Source of the DNA: Melieria omissa
Lineage: Eukaryota > Arthropoda > Insecta > Diptera > Ulidiidae
Length of the DNA: 64,000 bases
Direction: 5' to 3'
Assembly (NCBI GenBank): GCA_963971225.1
Contig: OZ020267.1
Location: 8,335,574-8,399,573 of the forward strand
The number at the start of each line of letters is the position of its first letter. Position 1 is the first letter of the stretch. The notes under the pieces were generated by a model. It had not been told where the DNA came from. It did not search any database and worked only from the letters and a program-made list of their open reading frames with translations. Of the stretch, positions 23,834 through 35,502 are shown in pieces. The position numbers and the translations under genes were made by a program.

Positions 23834-25860
23834 AAAGCACGAAAGCTTCTCATATTTGGAGAACAGCCCACATGTTGATGTATCCTTACCATTATTTTTG
23901 TTATTTTTTTCCTTAGAATTTTTTCCATTTGACACTTTTCAAAATTGTATAATAAGAATTTCTACTAATCTAATTTTTTTTTTTAAATAAATTTTACAAA
24001 ATTCAACAGCACATTGTGCTCCAACCTGCAATCTCCTACGAACAACTTGCAACGTCATATTTTAAAATCATAAATATTGTGTTATGCATACAAATTCATT
24101 TCACTTACTCTCACACTAACACACACACACAAATTTAAATTGCCTTCAAGCTACATTCGAACAGTTCATTTGCCTCTGCATACAACAGCAACAACAACTA
24201 TTAAATATGAATTTGATAAATTTTTGCTTTACAACAATTTATGATAAACTGAAAATTTGCCTAACTAACCGTAACGAAGAAGAAATATCAATATTTGCAC
24301 GCATACGCTACCATAATATAGTCGTGCATACATACATACAAACAAACAAACCAACAAACAAACAAACGAACGTCTAACGCATTCCTGTGCGCAACTGAAG
24401 AAGAACATTAAGTGTCATAGCAATACGCAAAACATATCATAAATGTTGTAATTTACTGTGTTAAAGCGGTTGAAGAGAAGAATCACTGCGAAAAGCAAAC
24501 AAAAGCCACACACACACACAAACACACACACACACGCATTCGTAAAGCCTGTCTTAGTGGTCGAGTGGAAAAGAAGAAAAACAAAATTCAAGTGCACACA
24601 ACTTAATGCGATCACTTGAGGCACACAGACACACACAAACACACACACACATACATACATATCAACTTTCATACAGCTGCACAAACATGGCAGATTTGTG
24701 TAAGAGAGAAGGGAAAATGCCCACTGTAGGAGTGTTTAATCCAACGCAAAGTTCATCATTTATTCATTCTTCAGTGTTGTGTGAACCCACATTCCCAATC
24801 ATATCAGCGCGTTGACTAATGAGCCGAGCGTCGAACGGGCGCTTCACTTGTCACAGTTTGCAATTTACATAAAAAATTGTAATGGCAAACCAAATTGTTT
24901 GCCATAATTTTATTATTTTATTTTATTCAATTGAAAACATTCACATGTTTCAAAGCCAACATTGCACAATTCATTGGGGTGTGATTAACTTTTGGCCAAA
25001 AATAGAAACAAAAACAAAAAACATAAATTAAAACATTGTTTCGATGTCAACACGCGAGGCCAAGTGAAGCCGCAATTAAGTCGAAATGTGTGAAAAACAA
25101 CAAAATACTAAAAACGATTAACCACACACCACACACACACACACTCACACACATCCACACACCTATTTACATGAAATTGAATTATGTTATTGTAATTTTT
25201 CATTTATTGTTTAGCGATACAGTTATACCAAATCGATGTGCGAATAAAGTTAGTCGATGATATCCTATCAAAAGTGAATAATTAAACCAATCGACACACG
25301 AACACATATATATGTACACAATTTTGTAAAAAAAAATGAAAATGAATTCGAATGAAAACTACATTTAATATCATAATGAAAGCAAACCAAAGCAAAAAAA
25401 CAACAAAAAATAAATATTATATATTTAAAGAAAATATACAAATCACAAACATACATATTATGTATACTATACATACTATGAACTACAATTGCATAATTAC
25501 CATTAAACATTAAACAAATAAAAAACACAAAAACAAACAAGAAAAATGTGTAAATTTGCAAACAGCAGAAATTATTTAACAAATAATAATAATAACAAAA
25601 AATTATATGACGAAAATTATCAACTAAAATAATATAATTAAAATAGTACGATGGCATTCAGCATACAAAAAACAACAACAAAAAACACAACGTACTTAAA
25701 AACTGAACAAGAAAACACAAAATTCAAAAAACAAAAAACAAAAACTATGCAAAACCGAAAGATGCGAGTATTTATGGTGAATATTCATTGAAATAAATGT
25801 TAAAAAAACAACAACATAAATAAAAAAAAATCAAACCAAGTGTGTTTTAATGTTTTGGAG
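23834..25860 (+). other. Microsatellite-rich, A-skewed block ending in a poly(A)-site-like region
   Basis: It holds CA microsatellites at about 24507-24538, 24622-24652 and 25122-25160 and an ACAAACAAACAA run near 24340. From 24980 the plus strand is strongly A over T, as in the flank at 7979-8900. The block ends with AATAAA at about 25793-25798 and a GT-rich stretch TGTGTTTTAATGTTTTGG, an arrangement like a real polyadenylation site. No coding exon is supported. Confidence 0.45.
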
Positions 25861-26148
25861 GAAAAATATTAACAAGTTAGAAGGAATTTGGGATTTTAAA
25901 GGCAACTGGACCCTTTAAAACATTTTATAATATTTTTTTGTAAGCGCGCTAAAGCTACAAAAACATGCAGAACATTGCTTTGGTTCTGAAAGAAAGCAAA
26001 GTTTTTCTTTTTTTTTTGCTCGCTTTGGTTTAACTGACATTAAATATTTCATTTTTAATTAAATACTTTAATAATTAAAAATTTCAATTAAAATAAATGA
26101 GGTCTCAGTCTCATTCTTTGCTCGTTTTGTATTAACTGACAATAAATC

Positions 26149-26228
26149 GTCGCCTCAGAAAACAAATGTCCTATGTCTTACTAGGCTCAATGGAACATAC
26201 GACATTAGTTTTCTGAAGCGACGAAATA
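26149..26228. mobile_element. Foldback MITE, copy 2
   Basis: CGTCGCCTCAGAAAACAAAT pairs with ATTAGTTTTCTGAAGCGACG. The loop and arms match the core of the 21882-22019 element, including AACATACGACAT and the reversed GGAACATAC/ATGTC words. The outer arms are mostly absent. Confidence 0.82.
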
Positions 26229-26330
26229 TTGATTCAAATTTTGCTCATCATAAGAATTTTTAATCACAGTTGATGAGGTTATGTTAACATAGAGTTTTCC
26301 AAGGTTTTGATTTTGGCAAAAAAGTGAATG

Positions 26331-27022
26331 AAACCCCAAAGTTGCCTGAGAGCAACTTCGTCTATTGTTCATCTTATAGCAAAATCTACGATTGATTTAT
26401 GGGTTTAATTTAAGTAGACACCAACAAATTAATATTTTTAGAAGTGAATTCAAAGCAAATTACAAAAATTGTACTGTTATTCCCAAAAAAATTTCCCATA
26501 ATTTGCAACGACATCAGGTAAAGTTTGTGTTCTAATTGAAGTCTACGAATTGGGCGCGTTTGATCAAAACCCTGTTTCTTTAAATAAAATCAAAAAGTGA
26601 TAATTTTGTATTTTTCCATATATGCTAAGTAATTTTTCTGTAATTAAAACATATTGATAACAAATTTATTTATCTCCTTTTAAGCAAAATAATTTCCAAT
26701 AACTTGCAGCGATATCAGGTAAAGTTTGTGTTCTAATTGAAGTCTACGAATTGGGCGCGTTTGATCAAAACCCTGTTTCTTTAATAATGGTTAAATAAAA
26801 TATAAAAGTGATAATTTTGTATTTTTCCATATACATTAAATAATTATTCTGTAACTAAAAAATATTGATACAAAATTTATTTAACCCATTTTAAGCTAAA
26901 ATTGTTCAATAGTAAACCAGCTCTAGAACTCTAACAAAGAGGCACTTCTTAAGTCTTTCATGGTTTAAATACCAACAAATAATATCGCGAAACAGGTTAA
27001 AATTCGGGGTCGAAAGGGTTAA
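26331..27022. mobile_element. TTAA-element relic with internal ~200-bp duplication
   Basis: Much of the interior (CAAAGTTGCCTGAGAGCAAC, GAAGTCTACGAATTGGGCGC, and the terminus GGGGTCGAAAGGG plus TTAA at 27019-27022) matches the intact element at 60108-60726. The left terminal repeat has decayed. A segment containing CATCAGGTAAAGTTTGTGTT and GAAGTCTACGAATTGGGCGC is present twice (about 26490-26690 and 26690-26900); the 60108 copy has it once. Confidence 0.8.
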
Positions 27023-27780
27023 ACTTTACTTGTAGAAGAAACGTTTGTTTGAAATCAATAAGAAGCATGTTTGGGTCTGTTAAGGGTAGTGGACCTATAG
27101 GACTGAATAAGATGCAAGAATTAATGAGTCTAACATTTTTGCCAAATTGTAATATTTTTTCTAAGCATAAACTTACAGCTTCTCATATTTATTATTATTA
27201 AAAATGCAATCATGTTTATGAAAAAAATGTGTTTGTATGCACAGTAAGCTTTTTTATTATTTTTTTTAATTTTTTACGAAGATTTTTTTCACGTTTAGTA
27301 AAAAGAATGAAGGCAGGAAAACAGCTCACGTAAGTTAATAAATTTTTTTTATGCACGTGAAAATAAAACAAACCAATTTACTGGATCGACCATACAACAT
27401 TACCTTCAACGATTGAAAGTCATACTTTGGAACCCACCTTAAACCCAACAAAACAACAACTTTTGGAATCAATTAATCAATAAATTTGGTATGGTACTCT
27501 TCAAGGACCCCAATGTGGCCTTCAATGGTCACACTAGAAAACTCTCAAATCCTGAGAATGAGCTTCCATATTCCACAAGGTAGGAATGGAGGCGTACAGG
27601 TGGGACCAGACATGCTTCCAACACCATTTTCATTGATGGGGCTCTAAGATGGAAGATGGTCTCCACCCAGAAGTACAAAGGACCCAAAGGTCATTGAGAC
27701 CAGAGAAACCAACTGACCATCAGATATGCTGAGCATACTACATGTAGTATACCTGCCTAAAGATTCTGCGGTAGATAGAT
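27023..27780. other. Unassigned sequence
   Basis: No gene, RNA or terminal repeats supported. A TAGATAGATAG run at about 27773-27786 is probably the tail of the LINE copy that follows on the minus strand. Confidence 0.4.
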
Positions 27781-27786
27781 AGATTT

Positions 27787-28690
27787 GAAAGGGGAAAAGT
27801 GCACTGAGACCAAAGTTGATCTATTGTGCCCCCTACAACTTTAGAGAACGTCGCCTAGTCCCACCGACCTAATGAAGCTTAGTAACTCACGTGGGAGAAG
27901 GTGTTTGACGTTCTCTTTTGCAAGCCAGTACTGCCCCAGGTGCTGTCTCCTACTACGGCATACCGCATCGCAGTGCAGTATGACGTGCTCAGGAGTCTCC
28001 TCCGCTGTTTCGCAGAGTCTGCAGACGCTTACCTGTTCCACCTCGATTGTGTGCATGTGCTTCCTCATCCTGCAGTGCCCGGTTAACAGCCCGGTGACCA
28101 TTCTAAGCTGGGTTTTTCCCAGTCTGAGGCATTCTTCATTCCGTCTGGAGTTATAACCTTTGATGAAGATTTTCGATTACCTAAGTCCTGTGGCGTTTGA
28201 CCAGTGTTCTGAGTTCCTGGTTCTTTCCTCAAGTCTTAGTGAATCTGCTAGAGTGCTTTTTCCCAGCCCAATTAAGGGTTCTGGCGCAAGGGGGATCATA
28301 GCTGCCCCAGTTCTAGCAAGACTATCAGCCTCCTCATTCCCCTCTAATCCTCTGTGTCCTGGAACCCATAGGATTTTAACCTGGTTATCTGTACCCAGTT
28401 TATTCAATGCTTCTATGTATTCTAGCACCAACCCTGAGGTAATCTCACACGAGATTAGTGCTTTGATGACTGCTTGACTGTCAGAACAAATGACTATGTC
28501 TTGCCCCCTGTACAAACGCTCGAGGTTAATTTGCACACAGAGCCTGACTACATCTACATATGTGACCTTGGGTACATCTGAGTTAAACTCGTTCCTCCAC
28601 ATCTTCCCCGAACGCTGCACAACAAACACTATTCCATTATTTCTCTCACCAGTTCTATGAAATGGCCTTCCATGTAAACACTGTTTTCCA
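27787..28690 (-). pseudogene. RNase H and C-terminal part of a non-LTR retrotransposon (I-group-like)
   Basis: Read on the minus strand, the frame open from about 28690 encodes an RNase H domain. Visible parts are IVICSDSQAVIKAL (catalytic Asp), ILWVPGHRGLEGNEEADSLAR (His and last Asp motif) and LGKSTLADSLRLEER. An in-frame TAA at 28177-28179 interrupts it. In the same frame the sequence continues into the C-terminal tail with the Cys/His cluster CRLCETAEETPEHVILHCDA and ends ELLSFIRSVGLGDVL, stop near 27841. The 3' non-coding part shares GGGGGCACAATAGATC with the insert at 4674-4828. The first RNase H strand (YTDGSK-type), reverse transcriptase and endonuclease are missing; the copy is dead. 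RNase H plus a simple-repeat tail argues for an I/LOA-type rather than Jockey-type element. Confidence 0.88.
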
Positions 28691-29573
28691 GGTATTTAAA
28701 ATAGCCGTTTAATGATTTCTAGCAAAATTTCCACACTCTTACTGGGCATCAATTTGGCATGAGCCGCACCTTCACCTTCTCATCTCTTCTCAGAGATGAG
28801 TCTTCTGCGCAATAATTGACTTACACCACTTTGTAATTAAAACTAACGAAAGTGAAACGTATATGAAGCATGCAGCGCATATCATCGCAACACTTTATTG
28901 CAATCTCAATTTTCGGAAAATTTCACCAAATTTCTAAGACCACTTTATGTTCACCTAAATTGACTTGAACATTTTCCGTGGCACTCCTTGCCGACCGCTC
29001 AATGTTACTCGCTGCTCGCAGTCAATTCGATTAATTTCAGGCAACAAATTGTTGGGCGGCCAACACGCCACCCGGCTCAGCTTCGGCATAATCTCTTCAA
29101 TAATTAATTTTCGTTACCACAACAACACGTACACATTTTCGCAGCGCGAGCGCCAGATTCCGGCTGACAACTTCAGCAGCACTAATTAATTCAACATCCT
29201 GTGCCATAAACTTAAATTACAGAAATTTCAAATATGCAATGTCGGTGTGCGGCATTTTGCACCCCAGTCAGTCAGTCAGTGAGTTGGGCAGCACGTTCGC
29301 GCGCGTTGTCAGAAACCGGCGACGGGCAGCACACATTTTTCCATAGTAATTTAAAATTAATGGATTCCAACGAAAGGATACTCGGCCCAGATTCGGCGGC
29401 AAACGCTGATAACATCGGCGGCTGGCTGCAGCAACATTGCGTAGAGCAGCGCACCTGCGTCTGTTGAAAGCGTCAGCGTTGTCAAGACGCCACGCACCGA
29501 TCAACGCCATCAACAGCGGCGACACCTCGTGAAATGATAGCATCGAAAATATATATACTTATATACAAATATA
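28691..29573. other. Unassigned, locally GC-richer sequence
   Basis: From about 28960 to 29560 the DNA is less AT-rich and appears single-copy. It has frames on both strands (29234-29543), none with a domain or splice support. It could be regulatory or unrecognised exon sequence. The 977-bp element starting at 29576 interrupts it. Confidence 0.35.
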
Positions 29574-30554
29574 TAAGGGAGAGGGCTGGGGTGTGAACCG
29601 GGTTTTGTTTTTTGGCTCTAACTTTTCACAGAATAAAGATATCGAAAAATCGAAGATACCGTTAGACAGGTAAATATAAAGCGCAAATTTGTTGTGAAGA
29701 CAGATTACCGTTTTGATTAACATTTAACTCTCTACGTCCAATTTTCTAAGGACGTGATTTTTCGCTTTTCCAAAAAAGTGGCTGGGTTGTGAACCATCTG
29801 GCAAATCGCAATTGAAGTCGGAAAATACGAAGAAAACACCCATAATTTTGAAATAAGTTGAAAATTTATTTAATCAGGAAGGCTCAAGAGGTGAAAAAAA
29901 GTTATAATGACGCCAATTAGGCCAAAAAATCGCAATGAATGCAAGTGCTCAATTTTTGTTTTTTTTTCATCCTAATCGGTGTCGCAATGTTTGCATATGA
30001 AATACGAATGCGTTCTCGCATTGGCCCACCTCAAATGAACTCAACGAAATCGAGTGACATTACATAAAATTACTTTATTTTAATAAATCCGGCGATATTT
30101 GACCGTCCTAGTGCAAATGTAGTACGAAAAACAGGTGGTTCATAACCCATCCACCTCAGTGGTTCACAGCCCAACCACGATGCCATTTTGGAAACTTTTA
30201 AAATAACGACACTTCTAATCATAATTCCACATAAACAAATATTGCATCGTAAAATAGAATCAAAACACTAAATAAACATGTATTACACAGACCTTTTTGC
30301 AATAAGCTCAGTCACTTGGATAGCACCTTAAAAAAAGCCAACAAGTTTTCGCAGTCGATTTTCAAACACGATGTCTTTCAAACTCGATTGCTGCCACAAG
30401 CAATACGTGTTTGTACTTCGGTGTAACCACAAAAGCAGAGTAATATCATAAGACAAATTTGACAGTTGAAAGATTGGCGATATGTCAATTAGGGAAAGAA
30501 AAAACGGCAATGGTTCACACCCCAGCCTGGTTCACAACCCAGCCCTCTCCCTTA
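29574..30554. mobile_element. 977-bp TIR element with six subterminal 16-mer repeats
   Basis: The termini AGGGAGAGGGCTGGG at 29576 and the complement ending CTCTCCCT at 30552 are flanked by TA on both sides. The 16-mer GGTTCACAACCCAGCC occurs six times with small changes: inverted at 29584 and 29780 on the left side, direct at 30137, 30161, 30512 and 30529 on the right. Inward-facing subterminal repeats usually bind transposase. No transposase frame is present, so it is non-autonomous. The family is not identified. Confidence 0.85.
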
Positions 30555-31744
30555 TATTTTTAGGAAACTCCACCAAGAACGTCGCATTCTATTGGAGCAG
30601 CGCCGCATTGGGCCAGCAGAGCCATTGGCTTTGGGGCTGCTGGCACAACAACGCTGCGCGTTAATGGCTAATTTACATGCAAAGTTGTCATTATATATTT
30701 CGGTATCGCCACATTTTCAATCAATAGCTGCCATCTGCCATCGGCCAATCGTCGTGTGCTGACTTCCACAAGCAGCGCAGCAGCAGGGTCGATTTTCCTG
30801 CTGTCGATTTCATCTATTCTTACATTATTTTTTTAATAAAATTTTTTATATCTTTCTATCATTGTATTTGTATTTTTTTTTAAGAAATTACAAGTGCGCG
30901 CCCCAGTGAGCTTCAACTATTTGCCAAAGTCTGCGGCGCAAAAACTGGAAGAAGCTTTTCGCTGGTGGCCGCCTCGGTGTCGCATGTTTACTTTCATTTC
31001 ATTTTTGCGGCCTTTCATAGGCAACTGTGTGCCACAACTGGTTGCCAACAAATGTAAGGCAACGAGTATCTTGGCCGTCGTTGCCACCCGTTGCTAATCA
31101 CTGAAGAAGAACGACAGCAAAAGCCTCAAGGTTTGGTTGCGCTTTCTACTGTAACTACGCGTAGCAGTGAATGTTGTTGTTGGTAATATGAACGTTGTTT
31201 ACATTATCGTTGTTGTTGTTGTTTTTGTTCAGTTTGCATCGCCTTAAGAAAGGATTAAAAGGCACCAATTTCAGGCAATGAAGTGTTTTATATCCTGCAA
31301 GCGTCTGTTTTCCTTTCATTACATTTCCTTCGCTTCGCGTTGCATCATTTTATTATTGTTTGTTATTATGTTTCGGTTCAAAGACGTTTTATAACTAGAA
31401 ATGCGCATTTTGTTGGTGTTTTTTTTAAGGGTTGCTGCAAGTCTTTTTTTTTACAAATACATAGAAATAGCACAAATCGAAACGTTCTTCAAATGGAATG
31501 ATGCTAAGTTATTCATTGAGTTCGATCGTGCTATGATTAAATATATTTTGTTTTTGTTGTGGAAAAGTATTGATTCAAGTAATTTTTATCAGTAGACAAC
31601 AATATTTACACTTAAAAAGTGTTTAAACATTTATAGATCTTGAGAATTTGTATTTCTGATGCATAGGAACATTTTACTGTAAATTTTTAGATCGTTGGCG
31701 CCGTTTTGTTATCCCGGTAGATACTATTAGGAATCTAGGTGTGC
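30555..31744. other. Unassigned sequence
   Basis: It continues the GC-richer unique sequence broken by the previous element (30555-31130), then becomes AT-rich. A GTTGTTGTTGTTG run lies near 31195-31225. Frames at 30894-31097 and 31283-31595 show no domain. Confidence 0.35.
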
Positions 31745-32030
31745 TTTCTTCTGGACTAGGTTAGGTTAGGTAGGGAAGAGTGTGTGCGACCCAGAGGCCG
31801 CACTTCCATTTGGTGGCCAAACCAGCTCATTGTGAATCCCTTTTCAAAAAGTTCTGGAGCTAACAACCTCTTGATGAAGGAAAGTAGATCCGAAATTTCA
31901 ACTCCAGGGTGTGGAGACGGCGTTCCTGCAGAGCCGGACAGTGGCACAGGTAATGTTGGATCGTTTTCACTTCTTCTTCATCATCACAGCTTCTGCATCA
32001 CTGGACGAGAGGCACCATTTCTTCTGGACT
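31745..32030 (-). mobile_element. 5'-truncated LINE with (CCTAA)n tail and 14-bp target duplication
   Basis: Perfect direct repeats TTTCTTCTGGACTA at 31745-31758 and 32017-32030 bound a 258-bp insert. On the minus strand it begins inside the C-terminal Zn-knuckle-type tail (CDDEEEVKTIQHYLCHCPAL), has stops after that, and ends CCTACCTAACCTAACC. The peptide resembles the tail of the copy at 49500-50150 (NEEEEESISHLLCNCPAL). This is a typical target-primed reverse transcription product. Confidence 0.88.
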
Positions 32031-32465
32031 ACGAGTATATGACCTCCAATAAATAGAATTAATGGTCTTACTTGTTTCAAGATTCGAGACTTAGACTATT
32101 AAATTTATCCTCGAACCGAATAGAAGTCGAACTTTAGCAAATTTTTTTTTTTTTAATAGGGAATTTCTCTCTCTCATTCAATGAATACGCATCTCCATAG
32201 ACTTCTTCCAAGATGATATTAAGGTTAATAACCCAAATTGATTTTCAAATCGTAGCGTAATAAAACTTAGTATATTATTATTCTAATCTCGATAGAAAGT
32301 CGTATAAGTAGAATCTATCTCTATCGGTGAACTGCCACTCTTCAGACTACTCCAAAGAAATTATGTATTGCATGATTTTTCAAACCAATTTGTTTTTGGT
32401 TTGAATAGCAAAGATGACTTTAGACCAAAAAACTGACAACTTTTCGATTTTAACACTTTGAAATC
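32031..32465. other. Unassigned AT-rich sequence
   Basis: No gene or repeat boundary seen between the LINE fragment and the small MITE. Confidence 0.35.
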
Positions 32466-32641
32466 TACAGGGTGGCGCGAAAGTTGTCGCCCAGTGCAAA
32501 AATTGTCGCCCAGTGTTCTTTGGCTCTAATTTGTTTATGATTGAATGAATGAATGAATGTCAAAGCAAAATTTACTTGTGCCACCATTTGCAAAAATTAT
32601 AGCTTCTTCCGATAAAGAGATGACTTTTGCGCCACCCTGTA
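32466..32641. mobile_element. 172-bp Tc1/mariner-type MITE
   Basis: TA at 32466-32467 precedes CAGGGTGGCGCGAAAGT. The segment ends with ACTTTTGCGCCACCCTG at 32639 followed by TA at 32640-32641. The inverted repeats match at 16 of 17 positions. The interior is non-coding and includes a second GTCGCCCAGTG word and an AATG run. Confidence 0.9.
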
Positions 32642-32791
32642 TTAGACATATGTGGAATTTGCTTATAATGTGAATGAACCTAAAAAAATAATTGAAAAGA
32701 TAGATAGAATAGAAGATTTATAAGTTGCTGGAGTAGTTGACAAATCGCTGCACAGCTGCCCTAAATTACTCAAAGAGCATTGAAATATAGG

Positions 32792-32934
32792 TCCCACTCC
32801 AGTGGCACATTCAGGGGGTTTTCGGGATTCAAACCTCCCAAATAAATGGTGCAAAATATGGTTTCAAATGGAATTGAACTCAAAAGTTTGATGCAAGCCC
32901 CCCAAACTGACCTGTGTGCGCCACTAACCGACTC
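32792..32934. mobile_element. hAT-type MITE with degenerate 8-bp duplication
   Basis: The element 32800-32926 starts CAGTGGCACATTCAGGGGG and ends CCTGTGTGCGCCACTA. Flanks are TCCCACTC and ACCGACTC, 6 of 8 matching. The interior (GGTGCAAAATATGGTTTCAA, CAAGCCCCCCAAA) is close to that of the 48475-48612 copy. Confidence 0.8.
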
Positions 32935-34540
32935 CTACTTTTTTTATTCTAACATATTTTTTCCGAAGCATTTCTTTTGCACTTATTTTTTTCAAATCCT
33001 CACCAATTATCGTGATAGCAGAAAATGAAAAAAATTGTCAGAGAAACTTTGGGGCATTTTTCTTGGTTCTGTTTGGATATTGCAAGACTGCACCTTTCTT
33101 ACTTGAGAGCTTCGTTCTTCTTTGAGGTTCCCAAGTTACTACTAAACTTCATTAGGAACACCAATATTCTCACCGGTTGCTTTTAAACTAAACTAGCAGC
33201 GCTAACTGGCATCACCGAGGACCCAACATGTTCTATGCGTTACCGACATGGCAAACCAACTTACTTAAAACCAACCTAACCTCCAATTATCCAAACGTTT
33301 GTTGTTGATTCTGATTATAAATACTAAAGTGCAGCTTTCCATATTAATCAATTCAGAAAATATTTCCCAAAGAGACTTCTAGAGACCTTCGGACATCGCA
33401 AAGTGGCTTTTCTAGCTTTTATAATCTAATTTAAACAAGAACATAGTACAAATACTTTTATGGTATTCGCACTCTTACAATTTCTTCCATGAACTCAATA
33501 AAATAATGAAAACATCTCATGAAAGTTTAAACAGTTTCTCTCAATGAAACTCTAAACAAAATTATGTATGAGCCACATAAAACCCATATTCGCATCTTAA
33601 CTTCATCTCGAGTGCATTAAGCAGCAACAGTTTTCTTGCCACTTTGGCCGACGCATTTACAATCTGCCAGCGGCATTAAAAGCTTCGATGCCACAAACGG
33701 TCAGCGGTTGCTGGCTTTGCTGGTGATCAGCGTCCCAGCAGCACTGCAGCGAAAATTCATTAAAAAGGGATAAGACGTGGCCGTTATCTTCGTTAAGTAA
33801 ATAATACCGCACGCACTTAATAAAGCAAAACTTTGAGCGAGCAAAAAATTGTCTAGAATTGCAGCTCGCTCGATTATTGCATAAGCCAGCAGCCAATAGG
33901 AAAAATTGCTCTCACAAACTTAATAAGAATTCAATATCAATTTTGTTGTCCACCACTGCCAGCGTTCCACTCAAATATATGCAATGTTGTGTATTTGTGT
34001 GTGTTGAGCACAAATTTGCTAAAGCACTTTTTAAAAGTCATTCTTCCTTTTTTTGGGGAAAATCTGCTCGCGCTTAAAAGTTGCGGCAACACTTTGACAG
34101 CCCCGAGCGGCTACCACCTGGAGCGACGTTTGAAAGTCAGCAGCGCAGTCGACTGCCAAAAACATTAACACAACGCGCAACGCGACACAACTTTTTAACA
34201 AAACACTTGCAATGCTTGCAACTTGCAACACTTTTACTTTGACAAGCACACCAACAAATAATACGTGCAAACATTTCGAATGCAAACGGCGCGCACATGT
34301 GAACGACACCAACGACCAAGTTGCCATGGAAATACACAGTTGGTTGCCCTGAAGTTGCAGTGAGTACAGTGAAGACTGCTTGCATGGTACCTGTAACGGT
34401 CAATTGGTTGCAATGCGTAGTGGAGAGAATAATCAAAGCGCCATTTCGGCATTCAGTTGCTGCTGATTGAAGGATCAATGCTCTCAGTTGGTTGAGGACT
34501 TCACTGAAAAGTGGGGGTTGATGTACAAGATACACGACTG
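32935..34540. other. Unassigned sequence
   Basis: Mixed AT-rich DNA, GC-richer at 33600-34450. Frames of up to 181 codons on the minus strand (34137-34682) run across changing composition and into the next transposon, with no recognised domain or convincing splice sites. Not called as a gene. Confidence 0.35.
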
Positions 34541-34542
34541 CA

Positions 34543-35502
34543 CAGTGATTCGACTCCATACAACCGCGGGACAAAATTAGAAGGAGTGGTCCCTTCTTCA
34601 TAAAATTTGGTATACTAGTTAAACATGGTCTGCTGAATTGAAATCTCCATTTTGTTTTTCTTAAATTGTTATAGTTTGGCAATGTCTGAGACTTAAATTT
34701 TCAATTTTCGTCATTTTTGGAAAGCTATAGCGACGAGTGTGCAGGCTAGATTTTTCCGATCTAACATTTAATCGGTAACGTCAACATTGATAATTGCAAA
34801 GAGTATCAGAAATTGTCTTAGGACCCTTTAGTTTTGCAATAAAAATAATAATAATAGACGTATGTTTTGCTTTTTTGCAGTTTTCTCAATTTTTCATGCT
34901 GATCGCATACTTCTAGGGATGAAAAACATAAATTTTGGCGAAAAATAGGTGTTTGGACCACTTTTCATATATAATTATTTTCTGAGATCGGAATATATCG
35001 GAGGATGTAATTACATTATACGACAAAGAATGAAAGAATGCTTCTTAAAATAAAAAAAATCCAGGAACATACTTTCACATACTTTTTAGATATTTTCCTC
35101 TAAGTTTTGTCAATTTTCAGATTTTTAATTTAGAAAAATAGTTTGAATTAAAAATGATGTAAAAGCCTCAACCTCAAGCAAATTTAAAGAAAACCTTAAA
35201 TGCGAAAATGGCCACATCATTTCATCATTTATATTGAAAGTTCTAGCAACTTCTTGATAACCATGTATTTTTAAAATTTTGTTTACTCAATAGACTAAAA
35301 AACAGAAAATACATATGTGTTTAAAATTTTTTGTGAAAAAAGTTGCGACTTTAAGCAGCTCTTGCACTTGTACTAATTATTTTTTTGCACAGATTTGTTT
35401 GGTGTTTTCTTAGTTGGAGTTTTACCTTTCAAATGACATCAAAATCGTAAAATTCTGAGACTATACATTTTTTAAATTTTGGGTATGGAACGAATCACTG
35501 TA
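34543..35502. mobile_element. ~958-bp Tc1/mariner-like non-autonomous element
   Basis: The left end CAGTGATTCGACTCCATAC (34543) and the right end GTATGGAACGAATCACTG (ending 35500) are inverted repeats with one base inserted and one changed. TA follows on the right (35501-35502); the left flank is CA. The interior is AT-rich without transposase motifs. Confidence 0.7.

Noticed and set aside
34137..34682. 181-codon minus-strand frame
   Set aside because: It crosses the end of a Tc1-like element and shows no domain, promoter or splice sites.
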